In this document: piece after piece, positions 1 to 10,498 of the stretch
Layout of the letters: each line of letters starts with the position of its first letter
Position numbering within the stretch: position 1 is the first letter of the stretch
Made by a program: the position numbers and the translations under genes
The notes under the pieces: generated by a model
Seen by the model: only the letters and a program-made list of their open reading frames with translations
Databases searched by the model: none
Told to the model about the DNA's origin: nothing
From: Piezodorus guildinii
Taxonomy: Eukaryota; Arthropoda; Insecta; Hemiptera; Pentatomidae
Length of the DNA stretch: 64,000 nt
Assembly (NCBI GenBank): GCA_023052935.1
Contig: CM041294.1
Coordinates: 104,130,116 to 104,194,115, forward strand
Direction: 5' to 3'

Positions 1-965
1 GTTTGATGTCAAATTCCTGTATGTTCTTCAATGACAGTTTTTACTTAGTTCACCATAACCATGATCAGCATATGTGCTAGATTACTCCAACCTCTTTAAG
101 CGTTAACCCTTGATTAGGGAAACAGAGGTACTGCTAGATCTGTCCTAATTCCAGAATGATCATGGTTTTGTCTTAAACTATGCCTGTTGGCATGCTGACA
201 GTTAATTTAATGTTCAGATGTATAATGTCATGAATCCAAAGTAGCATTTAAAAATTCTGAAATTAAACAGCTACTTCAAATAACAATAGCAGCAAAAAAA
301 TTTTATAGTTGATTTTGCACCCTTATTAAAATCTCATTTTGATTTATTTTGAAAAATGAATTAATGAAAAATTATAAAATTTATAAGATAAACTAAATAT
401 AACAGAATGCTGATTAAACTATTAACAATGTATGTTCAATTACCGTTAGTAATTAAGCCTGGAATATTCATTTAGCATTATATCTCATGAAAATCTTATT
501 GCCTATCTCAATTAAGTCCTTATCTGTTTCATCGATGGGATGATGAATTACAGTAATCTTAAGTAACTGATGTTGTCAGTCATACTTGCAACTTAAACAT
601 AAGATCTAGAAGTTTCCATACATTGTTATATTAATGAAAAAGAGAAACCTAAAATTTAACCTAGTTCTCTTGGAGACATATGGAAGTAATCTTAATCGTA
701 AGTTATGAATTAGGGTAATAATTAAGGTTAATAGATCCTTTTAAGAATTTCCACGATGTATGTTTCTATAATATTCCACTCTTCAACAGCTCATTATACT
801 TATTTATTTGGAAATATTTACTATAAATTATACTGTTTTATGGATATATTTTTTAATTGTAAATTAAAATTATTTTTTATTTTGGTAGTTTACTCTAGTT
901 TTTGTTAATTATATTTACTATATTCTTATCAATACTAAAAAGGAGAAATGGTCAGGAAAAGAATT
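1..965. other. AT-rich non-coding stretch
   Basis: No convincing reading frame, RNA gene or recognisable repeat end is visible. The sequence is strongly AT-rich with many short A and T runs. It could be intergenic, intronic or very old repeat DNA. Confidence 0.5.
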
Positions 966-1597
966 TAAAAAAATCTGGTATGCGCAAAACCCGACTTTAA
1001 CGTACCTCCATTAAAGTCAATTTAAGAATTTTTAAATACACTTAAGTATGCAAATAAATTTGTTTATTTATGTATTAAAACAATTTATTATTTTGAATTT
1101 CAATAGAAACATGTGTTTTAATAAATAATCTGTTATATTTTTATGTAGTACAATCAGTTTTATCGCCTTTTCATCACTCCATTAAACTTTGAATTCCGTG
1201 TATTAGATAATGTTTCCTAAAATCTTTGGCTATCCGACAGTATATTAAACATCTATATAACTATTGTGTTCAAAAACACTAAAATTGCATAAAAAAATAT
1301 GTTAACACTTTTCTCCTTTAGTTAATCAAATTCGCTCAACTTGCATATTTACCCTTTATTTATCAATGCTAATAAGATGATGTTCCAATTTTTTTGTAAT
1401 ATACAAAATTAAAGGTACTTAAAAGGAAGAGAATATAAAATATCTGTATTTAAGCCCCGTACTATTTCAATCAGAATGAAACCTACATGATATTAATGAT
1501 GGAGTTTTTGTTGACTTGAGAAATTAGATGAGGAAGATGGTTGGGGGTGCAGTCATAAATTAGAAACACACATTAAAAACAAGTGCTATTTTAAATA

Positions 1598-1644
1598 TGT
1601 ACCGATGTTTCGGCCTACAATCTGGGCCTTCATCAGGGCTAAAA
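1598..1644 (-). ncRNA. Hammerhead-ribozyme-like motif, left arm
   Basis: Read on the - strand: CTGATGA at 1636-1630, a possible helix II of GGCC pairing with GGCC around a nine-base loop, then GAAA (1611-1608), then CATC followed by GG. CTGATGA and GAAA are the invariant core blocks of hammerhead ribozymes, and ATC is an allowed cleavage triplet. AGCC before the core can pair with the GG that follows. Helix III would be only about two base pairs, as in minimal hammerheads that act as dimers. Activity is inferred only. Confidence 0.45.
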
Positions 1645-2069
1645 GAAACAAGATAACATCAATATATATCATATATCAAACATATCCTGACATATAATTG
1701 TTAGTTTAATATTACATTATTTTAAAATACTGTTTCTCTTTTTTAATGACTATGTTCTTTTTATGTATTACCTTTACTCTTAACTATGTTTTTAATATAT
1801 TACTGTCATATATCACTTCAAAATTGTTCATATTTAAAATTTTAATTGTTCACATATTTTTCCTTTGTCATTTTTTCATTTGCTTAGTCTCTCTTTATAT
1901 ATTCTTATTACAATATTATCATCTCAATTCTGTTTACTTCCATACTTTATAACTGTCATCTTATTATCATTTTACATTTAATTTATTTATGTTCCCATAT
2001 TATATTACTGTCATATTATTATATACCTAACGCATTATTAAGTCTATAATTACATTGGTTGTTATCTTG

Positions 2070-2118
2070 TTTCTAGCCCTGATGAAGGCCCAGATTAAAG
2101 GTCGAAATGTTGGCACTT
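2070..2118 (+). ncRNA. Hammerhead-ribozyme-like motif, right arm
   Basis: This is the inverted partner of the motif at 1598-1644. CTGATGA lies at 2079-2085, a weak helix II (GGCCC against GGTC) follows, and GAAA lies at 2104-2107, followed by TGTTGGC. AGCC upstream can pair with GGC downstream to make helix I. The helix III position is mutated relative to the 56-kb copies, so this copy may be inactive. Confidence 0.4.
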
Positions 2119-2435
2119 GTTTTAAATGTGTTTATAATTTATGACCGCACCCCCAACCATCTTCCTCATCTACATGATATTAAATTTTATATCGATATAT
2201 TGAGTTTAATCATAATCGTTAAAGCCATTTTTGAGAAAATCGTAAAAAGATGCTAAATGCATGGTATAAAGTAGATCTTCTGGTCAGCTGATTTTGATAA
2301 AAAAGATTCTGTAACGTCTCGGACATATAGTTGTCTTAAATATGTAATTTCAGTTTCATAGGACTTATCGTTTTTGCCCGAGAGTTACCAAACGCACACA
2401 CAGACTTTTTTGGGGGAATTGGTCATTTGGACTTA

Positions 2436-3266
2436 CTAACTTATTTTATTGCCTTTATGTATGTGGGTTTGTTTGGAATTGGACATTCATAAGAAATGGA
2501 ATAATAACAACAGCTATTAATAGATACACATTTCGTCTGATGACAGAAACAAGATTTATCAAGAAAATCCTTCACTTCAAGGAGAAACAATAGATGTTAT
2601 TATGTAGAACAGCAACGTCCGTCTATGAACTTTTTTTTAAATTCCATAGTGTTATGTACTGAGGATACTGTGGGCTTTAAATTAATTATTGAATAATTAT
2701 TATATTAATAAAGTTAATATTAATAAGCCTTTGACGGAAAAAGCACAAACAATGGATACAAAAACATTTTTGCTCATTTATCCTCTTGTTGATTATGAAA
2801 TTCGTTTAACTGTTATATTTTTCAATTTTTATCAATCCTAATAAGGTAATATGGGTTATTCTTCTGAATCTAGAAAATTAAAGCTACTTTAGAGAAAGAA
2901 AATAAAAATATTGGCATTTGAGTCTATTTCAATTAGGATTAAACCCACATGATATTAAAGCCCAATAAATTTTACATCGATATGGAGATTTTAATCAAAA
3001 TCGTTAGAGCCGTTTTTGAAAAATTCGTAGAAAGGTGCAAAATGTAACATCGCGGGCGTGCAGTTGTCACAAATACGAAATTTCAGTTTCACAGGACTGT
3101 TGGTTTTTGGACTGAAGTTACAACACGCAGACCTTTTTGTAAGACTTGGTCATTTGTACTCAAGAGACCCTAAAACTAGTATTTCTGTCGTAAACTGGAA
3201 TTAAAAAATTTCACGATCGCAATACTTTCCCTTATTATATATTTCATACATAGGTAAGTGAAAGTA
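2436..3266 (-). repeat. Repeat X variant (X-b), - strand
   Basis: This block is a reverse-complement relative of 52941-53783 over its whole length. It shares the X core but has a different far end (CATAAAGGCAATAAAATAAG on the reverse strand) instead of the usual GCACCAGATTTTT end. It ends with AGGTAAGTGAAAGTA at 3252-3266. It is non-coding. A degraded X-like stretch follows at about 3270-3525, recognisable by a diverged GGTCATTTGGACT block and GAGTAAGTGAAAG. Confidence 0.7.
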
Positions 3267-3529
3267 ATAGTTAAAGCCATTTGAGAACACTATAAGATCA
3301 AACCATATATGGTGTGAAGAGGCACTTGAGGTTGTTGTAACATTCCAGCTAGATGATACTTAATTTGGATTTGTTGTTTTTTTTAAGAAGACATTTTGTT
3401 TTGGAGGCTTTTAACTTACCACTGACCATTTTGCAAGTTTTAGTCATTTTGACTTAAAAGACCCCCATAATTCATCCAACAAAAATCCTTTTAATATACA
3501 TCTCATTTCTGAGTAAGTGAAAGCTAAAA

Positions 3530-3952
3530 CCTGAAATGGGGGGCAAATGGGTTGGGTAACAGGAGGGCTAGAGAGGGAGATAGGTGCGGGTGTCTCCCCC
3601 ACTCTTTGTGAAATTATCAAGCTATAGTGCCCTACTCACTGCTTGAGACATTTCCAGTCCTCCCTATCCCGACCAACGCCTACTGTCACCTCCTTGTGGT
3701 GCCCCCTGGGGAGTCCAATTGGACTCGCTGACGACAGAGGCGGGGTCTATCACATTAGTGATGGCCTTTTAGACACCCAAGCCAGGTGGAGGGCGCTCGA
3801 GCTGAGGCTGAATGGCAGGGGGTGTATAAAAATACACTGTCTTCTATCGACCCACTTGGGGCACCTGGCACACCCCATTGTACTTTAATGCCCGCTGCAG
3901 GGAGAGGGGGTCGTACCTGCAGTGTATTTACCCCCATACTCGTGGGAACAAG
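3530..3952 (+). mobile_element. GC-rich 5' leader of a LINE
   Basis: Base composition changes sharply from AT-rich repeat DNA to GC-rich sequence near 3530 and stays so to about 7680. No long frame opens before the ATG at 3953. A TATAAAAA string occurs at about 3824. By position and composition this is read as the 5' untranslated/promoter region of the LINE whose ORF1 follows. The exact 5' end is not defined because no target-site duplication could be paired. Keeping the 5' end is unusual, since most genomic LINE copies are 5'-truncated. Confidence 0.55.
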
Positions 3953-4070
3953 ATGTCAGATGTTAATATAAATTTAATTACAGAGAGAGAGGAGGAGGAG
4001 AAAGAGGTTAAGGAGTTGTTAGAGATTATAGCTGTGGAGGATTCATCCACAGCATCTCAGGGCCTAGCAG

Positions 4071-4310
4071 TGACTCAGGCGGATATGTCATTGACTCAGG
4101 TGGACATGCCATTGACTCAGGTGGACATGCCATTGACTCAGACTGACCTGCCATTGATTCAGGCGGACATGTCATCGACTCAGGCAGACATGCCATTGAC
4201 TCAGGCGGACATGCCATTGACTCAGACTGACCTGCCATTGACTCAGACTGACCTGTCATTGACTCAGACTGACCTGTCATTGACTCAGACAAACCTGTCA
4301 TTAGAAGTAG
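4071..4310 (+). repeat. 21-bp coding minisatellite in ORF1
   Basis: About 11 tandem 21-bp units based on the codons for LTQTDLP or LTQADMP. All keep the reading frame, and variants cluster as TDL, ADM and VDM types, suggesting repeated slippage or unequal exchange. The last unit grades into LEVADTQ. Confidence 0.85.
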
Positions 4311-5334
4311 CTGATACTCAAACGAAAGATCAGGAGTCAAGTAGTTCCTTAGTGACACCCCTAGAAGAGGTAAGTGGGTCCACTATGGTGCAGGAAAGTG
4401 CTCAGAGTGAAGGGGTAGTTGTTACTGTTAAAACTCCTAAACCCCGGGAGGGGAAGAAGCCATCTGGTGCCCAAAGGAGGAAATTCAAGAAAATGAAGAA
4501 GGCATTGACTCAGGCCACAGATACTGCTGAACCTTCGGGTTCTCTTTCGAAGGACCAAAGTAAGGCGGTTGCTGAAATGAGCACCGAGAAAAGACCTAGA
4601 AATTCTCCCGAAATTTCTGTGCCTACAGCAAAGAAAGCCAGAGGTGCAGAATCTAGTGTTATAGATAATGCTCTGGCAGCTGGAGGCACTAGGGTAGCCA
4701 TCATCCCCACAAGGTACCCAGTTGAACATCTTACTTGGGAGCAGAGTGAGGAGGTGAAGAGACTGTTGATTAACTCTGTTGATCAACTGGAAGAAAGGAG
4801 CATACAGGCTGAATTTAGTGGTTTCCACTATCAGATGGGTGGATGTGTGGTGGTGTGTGATAATCAGGAAACTAGGGCCTGGTTGTTAGACATCACCAAA
4901 AATTTCAAGATAAGTGGGGGCTTGACACTTCGTGCTGGTAATGTCGATGAGCTTAAGAGGAAACCTAATAGAGTGGGTGGATTCTTTCCAGGTGAAAAGC
5001 TTTCTGAAGATGCCTTCCGCAAACGGTTAGCGATTCAGAACTCCAGCATACCGGATGTGGACAAGTGGTCACTTCTAGGTACGAAGCAGGAAAGACAAGG
5101 TTTCTTTGCTATCATAAGGATGCCCGAGTCAGGCATTGAATACCTTGAGAGTAGGAAATGGATAGTGAACTATGGCTTAGGAAAAATACCTCTTCGGTTG
5201 CTAGACAAAAAGAAGCCCAAACACTCTATCGAGAAAGTAAAGGTTGAGGCTCCACTTGATACCAAGGAGGGAGGAGCACTACAATTTACTGAGGATTGTG
5301 ACAAAACTGATTTGGATGTCAGGAGCGGCTCTGC

Positions 5335-7460
5335 TGGGTGGGTCAGGAGGTCTGCTGATTCTAGAACTTCCAGAGGAAGGACCAAAGAAAGCACGGTATA
5401 TAGACACCCTCCAGTGGATAGGATTAGGGGGAACAATGAATCTGGGACCTCCAGAGAAGGCATGGTATATAGACACCCTCCAGTGGCTAGGATTAGAGGG
5501 AACAATGAATCTGGGACCTCCAGAGAAGGCACAGTATATAGACACCCCCCAGGGGAGGGCTCCAGGGAGAGGGTTAGGGGGCACAATGAATCTGGGACTT
5601 CTAGAGAGAGGACCAGAGAAGGCACGCTATCTAGCAGACACCAGCCAGAGGAGGGCTCTAGGGAAAGGGTTAGGGTGCTAACTGAATCTGGGACTTCCAG
5701 AGAGAGGACCAGAGAAGGCACGCTATCTAGAAGACACCAGCCAGAGGAGAGCTCTAGAGAGAGGGTTAGGGGGCTAACTGATTCTGGAACTTGCAGAGGT
5801 TGGACCAAAGAAGGCACTATATATAGACACCCACCGGGGGAAGACTCAGGAGATTTGTTGAGGGGTCATACTGAATCTGGGATATCCAGAGGGAGGACCA
5901 TAGAAGGCCCCGTATCTAGAAGACGCCAGACAGAGGAGGAGGGCTTAGGCGAGTGGGTGAGGGGGCACATCGAATCTGAAAATTCCAGAGGGAGAACCAG
6001 AGAAGGCACCATATCAAGAAGACACCAGCCAGAGGAGGAGGGACCTGCTGAGTATAGGACCTCCAGAGGGAGGAGTGTAGAAGAAGCATTCTCTCAATGC
6101 CCTCAAGGGGGTAGCTCTACAGATTGGTTTCGGGGACCCACTGAATCAAGAACATCACGAGGGAGGACTGGAGAAGATAGGGCATTCTCTCAGTGCCCGC
6201 AAGGGGGTAGCCCTGCAGAATGGATTGGGGAACCCACTGAATCAAGAACGTTTGGAGCGAGGACTGGAGAAGATGAGGCATTCTCTCAATGCCCGCAAGG
6301 GGGTAGCTCTGCAGAATGGTTTGGGAGACCCACTGAGCCTAGAACATCACGAGGGAGGACTGGAGAAGATAGGGCATTCTCTCAGTGCCCGCAAGGGGGT
6401 AGTCCTACAGAATGGTTTGGGGGATCCACTGAAGCTAGAACATCACGAGGAAGGACTAGAGAAGATGAAGCGTTCTCTCAATCTCTGCAAGGGGGTAGTT
6501 CTGGAGATTGGTTTGGGAGGCCCACACGAATCTAGAACGTCTCGAGGAAGGACTGGAGATGAGGGGGCGTTCTCTAAGTGCCTGCAAGGGGGTAACTCTG
6601 CAGATTGGTTTGGAGAGCCCACTGAATCTAGAATGCTCCGAGGGAGGACTGGAGAAGATAGGGCATTCCCTCAGTGCCCGCAAGGAGGTAGCTCTGCAGA
6701 TAGGTTTGGTGGACCCACTAAATCAGGGACGCTTAGAGGGAGGACTGAAGAAGGGCCGTTTTCTCAGCGCCCCCGAGGCATTAGCTCTGCGGAAAAGGTC
6801 GGGGGGCCTGCGGAATCTGGGACTATCAGAAGGACTGGAGAAAGCACAGCCTCTCAGCGCCCATTAGGTGAAGGCTCTCCTCCAATGCGGGTTAGGAGGT
6901 TGGCTGACTCTGGAACATCCAGATGGAGGACAGGAGAAAAGATGTTCTTTCAGCGCCCACCTGAGAGTGGCTCTGTGGAGTGGGTTGGGGGACCAGCGGA
7001 ATCTGGCACTTCCAAAGGGACTGAAAAAAGTGCAGTACCTCAGCGCCCATCATGGGAAGGCTCTGCACTGTGGGATGAAAGGTCCGATGAATCTGAAACA
7101 TCCAGAGGGAGGATAAGAGAAAATACAACTTCTCGGAGCCTATCGGGGAACAACTCAGCTATGCGGTTTGGGGGTTCCACTGAATCAAGAACTTCTTTTG
7201 AGAGGACCCAAGGAGATAAGTCATCCCTGGAGGGCAACTCTGCATTCTGGGTCAGAGGGTCCACTGAATATAAAACTTCCAGAAGGAGGACCGGAGAAGG
7301 AACAGTATCACGACGCCCACCTGACAGTGGCACTTCGTTGAGGGTTGAAGGCCCTGCTGAATTAGGAAGGGAGAGAACCAGAGAAGTGCCAGTCTTTCCA
7401 GGTAATCTTGAAGCCGGCTCTGCAGGAAGAAGTAGAGGGCCCCACTGGAACTCTAACTTC
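5335..7460 (+). repeat. About 96-bp coding repeat array in ORF1
   Basis: Roughly 22 units of about 32 codons, each with a core like ESGTSRGRTREG followed by a variable RHPP or QCPQGG segment and WFGGPT. Units from about 6060 to 6720 are most alike (AFSQCPQGGSS type), pointing to recent local expansion. Earlier units are of the RHPP/RHQPEE type and later ones are more divergent. The array crosses the frameshift at about 6525 without losing the repeat pattern. Confidence 0.85.
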
Positions 7461-7630
7461 CAGAGGGAGGACCGAAGAAGGCAGGATGGACCAGCACCTG
7501 TCTGGAAGCAGCCTTGAGGCAGGGATGAAGGAGGCCCGCTGGATCTGGAACCTTAAAAAAAGAGGTCTTGAGAAGGTGCAGTCCCTCATGGCTCGTCGGG
7601 GGTGAGACCTCGGAGGATCAGTAAGCTGTA

Positions 7631-7830
7631 ATGGGACTGAGGTGGTTGCACATCAACCTGCTTCACTGTATTATGGCGTGTATGGAAGAGGTAAGAATAT
7701 TGAAATTTTTATATTATAACCGTATTTACAGCTTATCTAAAGATGGTATCTAAGGACTGGCAATGCTGGGGTATGGTGATATAGCTGTGCTGATGTGTGC
7801 CAGGACCTCTGTTTTGTAGTTATAAAAATA
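7631..7830 (+). pseudogene. Start of LINE ORF2 (endonuclease N-terminus), broken
   Basis: The ATG at 7631 opens MGLRWLHINLLHC, which matches the usual beginning of LINE ORF2 apurinic endonucleases (a beta strand with the QINL-type motif, here HINL). It begins 113 bases after the ORF1 stop, as expected for a two-ORF LINE. After GAAGAG the frame is interrupted by a 41-base AT-rich insert (7691-7731) that begins GTAAGA and ends TTTACAG, then resumes with a degraded LSKDG...DIAVL stretch to about 7830. Beyond that no ORF2 is visible. The function is lost. Confidence 0.5.
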
Positions 7831-8756
7831 ACTTATTAACTTCTTTTCTAATTTTAAGAGTTTAATATGTATTAATCAATAGTACTATATCTGTATTTTC
7901 TTAATTTAATTATCAATTAATAATATTTATTGTTATTATCTGGGCTACACTGAGACATATATTATCTTCATATAAAAAAATTATAAATTTTATTTGTTAT
8001 TTTACTAATTTCAAATAATTTAACAATCATTTTCTACATTTCATGAAGTCTTGGGTTCGTTTTTTTTTTTTTTTTTTTTTTTTTTTATCCACCCCAGCTC
8101 CCCGGGATTAGTGCCCAGTTAAAAACCTCCTGGCACCTATATCCTATATAAATATATGGGGTCTAAGTCTTGGCCAATCAGAATGAGTTATGGCTAAACG
8201 CTACAAATACTTAAGCAATTATTATTGGATCCTGTCACTTTACTTCTTAGTCTGTATTAATTATTATTATATTTAATGATACAATATATTATTTAATCTG
8301 TAATTCAATTTAATTCTTTACCCTTTTTTCAACTCTTAATTTTATTTAAAAGTTCTTAAATTTATTTTAACGATGGAGATAAGTAAAAGTCTTGTGTAGC
8401 ACGCACCTGATTTTTATATACATAATAAAGTTGAATTTCATTAATTTAATTAAATTATATCAGCCTAGATATTTTGTATATTTTTAGTGCCTATTTTTAA
8501 TTTATGGTGTCAATCAATGCATATATAATCAATATTATAAAATTTATAAATATTTGATGTAATAGTAATATATATTGTTGTAATTAGTCCTGATGATGAG
8601 GCATGCCTTTGAGACTTAGGAAGAAATGTAATAATTATTATTAATTAATAACTAAATGAAGACATAGTTCTATTGGTCAATTAATAAAAATAACTCCTAA
8701 GTTGCTGCCTCACTGGCTATATTATTGCAGATATATGACAGGCAATACAATTTGTT
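7831..8756. other. AT-rich stretch with small LINE remnants
   Basis: Mostly non-coding and AT-rich. A run of 28 T at about 8059-8086 looks like the tail of a reverse-oriented retroposed sequence. At about 8165-8245 the + strand matches the family A reverse-transcriptase segment at 58420-58490 (shared CAATCAGAATGA and ATTATTGGATCC blocks). At 8590-8596 there is a CTGATGA, with GAAATG about 35 bases later, resembling a decayed hammerhead core. Confidence 0.45.
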
Positions 8757-9150
8757 CTGTTTATCTCTCATAGGAAGTGGACTTCCATACAGAAGCATTT
8801 AAGAATCTAATGGAAGGCGATCTAAGGTGCCCTAGTAGCATTATAGGACGCCAACGCACTTCATAGGCTCTGGGGCAGTTCAAATAACAACTAGACAGGT
8901 GAGTCCATATTAGAGTATTTTTTAGTGTAGTAGTATAGGTCCAATACTGTCTGAAAAACCATAAGGTCTGATCATGGGGACTGCTGGCAATAAAACCAAT
9001 CTCTATTGTAGGGAAACTGAAAAGCAGCATCACTTCGAATTGTTCTTGAAGAGACCCTGTAAAGAGAGAAGTCTCTCGATGGATATGACAGTCCTGAGGA
9101 GGGTGACAAGACTAAACAGGGACACTGTCAGCTTAACAAGCACCTCCATA
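8757..9150 (+). pseudogene. Possible LINE RNase H / C-terminal fragment
   Basis: No intact frame spans this region, but the + strand can be read as pieces resembling the end of a LINE ORF2: a TRQVSPY-like segment near 8890, then CRETEKQHHFELFLKRPCKE at about 9008-9066, which recalls the Cys/His-rich 'C..C-EE-H-CP' tail after RNase H domains. Stops and frameshifts separate the pieces. The assignment is weak. Confidence 0.3.
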
Positions 9151-9159
9151 ATATGGGTT

Positions 9160-10325
9160 TAATAATAATAATAAATTCTTTATTTATTCTGGAACAAGTC
9201 CCTTTAGAATAATATTACACAATATATAAAAAGAACTTTAGTGTCTTAGATTACAAAAATAAAACAAACAAAAAATAATAAAAAAAAGAAAAAAAAGCGA
9301 ACAATAGTAATAAATTAAAAAGTAGCTTCTAATAATAGTTCTAATAGGTAATAACAAACCTAGAAAAAAATAAAACAGAAACATATGAGCATATATACAA
9401 CATTTCAATTAAAAGTGCTTTACATTATTGATAAGATATTGATGAAATAATAAAGTTAAATGTGCAAGTGCAATACAATGTAAAATATTATATTTAAATA
9501 ATGGTTTCTATATTTTTTATATTTACTATTTTTATAGAAATTTGCAAATCTATTTAGGGTTCTTTAAAATTGAATAGGCAGAGTTTGATGGTCGGAAGTG
9601 AATCAAAATGAAAAATATATGAAGGAATGGAATTCCATACGGACGAGGAGCAGATTAGGAAGGATCTGTCGAAACCTGCAGTTTGTTATCTACAGATCTG
9701 AAAGCCGTTGTTCAAATATACAAATCTGAAAGTGTTGTGGTAGTGAACAGGATTTGATTGAAAACATATGAGATGTACGATGGGCAGCTGGATTGTAGAA
9801 CTAGAAAGAGGAAGGATGCCAGGAAGTATTTACAATGGTAGGAAGGGTAAAGCCACTTCAACTCTTCGTAGAATCGGTTGACAGAAGCGTCCATGGATAT
9901 CCCAAAGATGAAGCGTATTAAGCAGTTAAATAATCGTTCAAGTTTTGCTTTGAGATTCCCAGATACACCCCCATACTCAGTACAGCAGTAGTCAAAGTGG
10001 GGGAATATTAAGGAACAAACCAGGAGCTTATGGGTTTCAAATGGAAGAAAATTATGAAGGCAATTTAAGAGTTTTAAGGTGGATATTGTGTGTTGGGAGA
10101 TTTCGAAGACATGGTTTTTCCAAGAAAGAGTTCTATCGAGGGTGATTCCGAGGTTTTTGATGGTTTGGTGGAACTTTGTTGGATTACTGTCGAGAAACAA
10201 TGTTAGGATTAGAGGAAGGGTTTTAAGGAGGGGATTGGAACCTCTGACATTCGCCTTGGTCTTCTCTGCATTTAACTTAAGCTTGTTGACTGCTGCCCAA
10301 TTCGGTTCAAATCTTGATGACGTTC
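9160..10325 (-). pseudogene. LINE family A, 3' end of reverse transcriptase plus 3' UTR
   Basis: Reading leftward from about 10325: FEPNWAAVNKLKLNAEKTK (fingers/thumb boundary of a LINE RT), then NLGITLDRTLSWKNHV, then LVCSLIFPHFDYC and YGGV, the thumb region. A 162-codon open frame covers 9712-10200 and degraded coding sequence continues to about 9560 (VWNSIPSYI). The 3' UTR ends with GTTCCAGAATAAATAAA and an (ATT)n tail at about 9160, a microsatellite-type tail rather than poly(A). Sisters lie at 13040-13926 and 58396-59493. It is truncated at the 5' side, where a + strand fragment of the same family abuts it. Confidence 0.8.
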
Positions 10326-10334
10326 AGTCGCTAG

Positions 10335-10498
10335 TAGTAGGTCCGAACGAGGAAAGAATAGGTAAATTTTTATATATATCACATAGGCAAACCTCATTCC
10401 AAGACTTTGCCTCTATCCTGTGGTGTTCCTTTAAGTTCATCACTATCTCCCACCTTGTTAGAAATTTACATCAATGATCTTCCCCATCATATATATAG

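Larger units (their letters stand above)
1527..2170. mobile_element. Foldback element with hammerhead-like arms
   Basis: The ends are inverted copies: GATGAGGAAGATGGTTGGGG at 1527 and its reverse complement ending at 2170. The arms continue through a GTGCAGTCATAAA-like segment and a CTGATGA/GAAA motif before reaching a loop of about 400 AT-rich bases with no coding potential beyond a hydrophobic low-complexity 68-codon frame (1746-1952). It sits inside repeat X. The arms resemble those of the palindrome at 56431-56955 (shared GACCGC and CCC block, shared AGCCCTGATGA motif), so both belong to one superfamily. No transposase or reverse transcriptase is present, so it is non-autonomous. Confidence 0.75.
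966..2433 (-). repeat. Repeat X, - copy split by a foldback element
   Basis: The left part (966 to about 1498) starts with the AAAAAATCTGG end typical of X and continues with the X body. The right part (about 2172-2433) resumes at the X segment TACATGATATTAA and runs to GGTCATTTGGACT. The block between is the foldback element at 1527-2170. TACATGATATTAA is found on both sides of the interruption (about 1485 and 2171), which supports insertion of foreign DNA, although about 25 bp of unexplained sequence lies between the left copy and the foldback arm. The outer X terminus (AGGTAAGTGAAAGT type) is missing here, replaced by the X variant that follows. Confidence 0.7.
3953..7517 (+). pseudogene. 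LINE ORF1-like protein, DUF4780-like, repeat-expanded, one frameshift
   Basis: The frame is open upstream to 3878, but the ATG at 3953 (MSDVNINL) is preferred because a GC-rich leader precedes it. Order of parts: acidic start; about 11 tandem 7-residue units of type LTQTDLP (residues about 40-118); a basic GAQRRKFKKMKK patch (about residue 177); a globular stretch (about 240-430) with AIIPTRYP, LTWEQSEEVKRLL and QMGGCVVVCDNQETRAWL, which looks like the DUF4780 domain found beside insect reverse transcriptases; then about 22 units of roughly 32 residues, rich in Arg, Ser and Gly. A one-base insertion near 6524-6527 ends the first frame at a TAG (6533-6535), and the repeats continue in the next frame to TGA at 7515-7517. 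A nucleic-acid-binding role as LINE ORF1 is inferred. The DUF4780 call is from memory of the family and needs a profile search. Confidence 0.7.

Noticed and set aside
4026..5817. Long - strand frames (110, 155 and 215 codons) opposite ORF1
   Set aside because: They are antisense shadows of the repetitive + strand ORF1, built from the same minisatellites, with no independent features.
5244..7605. Other + strand frames overlapping ORF1 (145, 119, 82 and 65 codons, and the first 300 bases of the frame starting at 6225)
   Set aside because: Shifted readings of the same repeat array. Only the part after about 6527 continues the real repeat protein.
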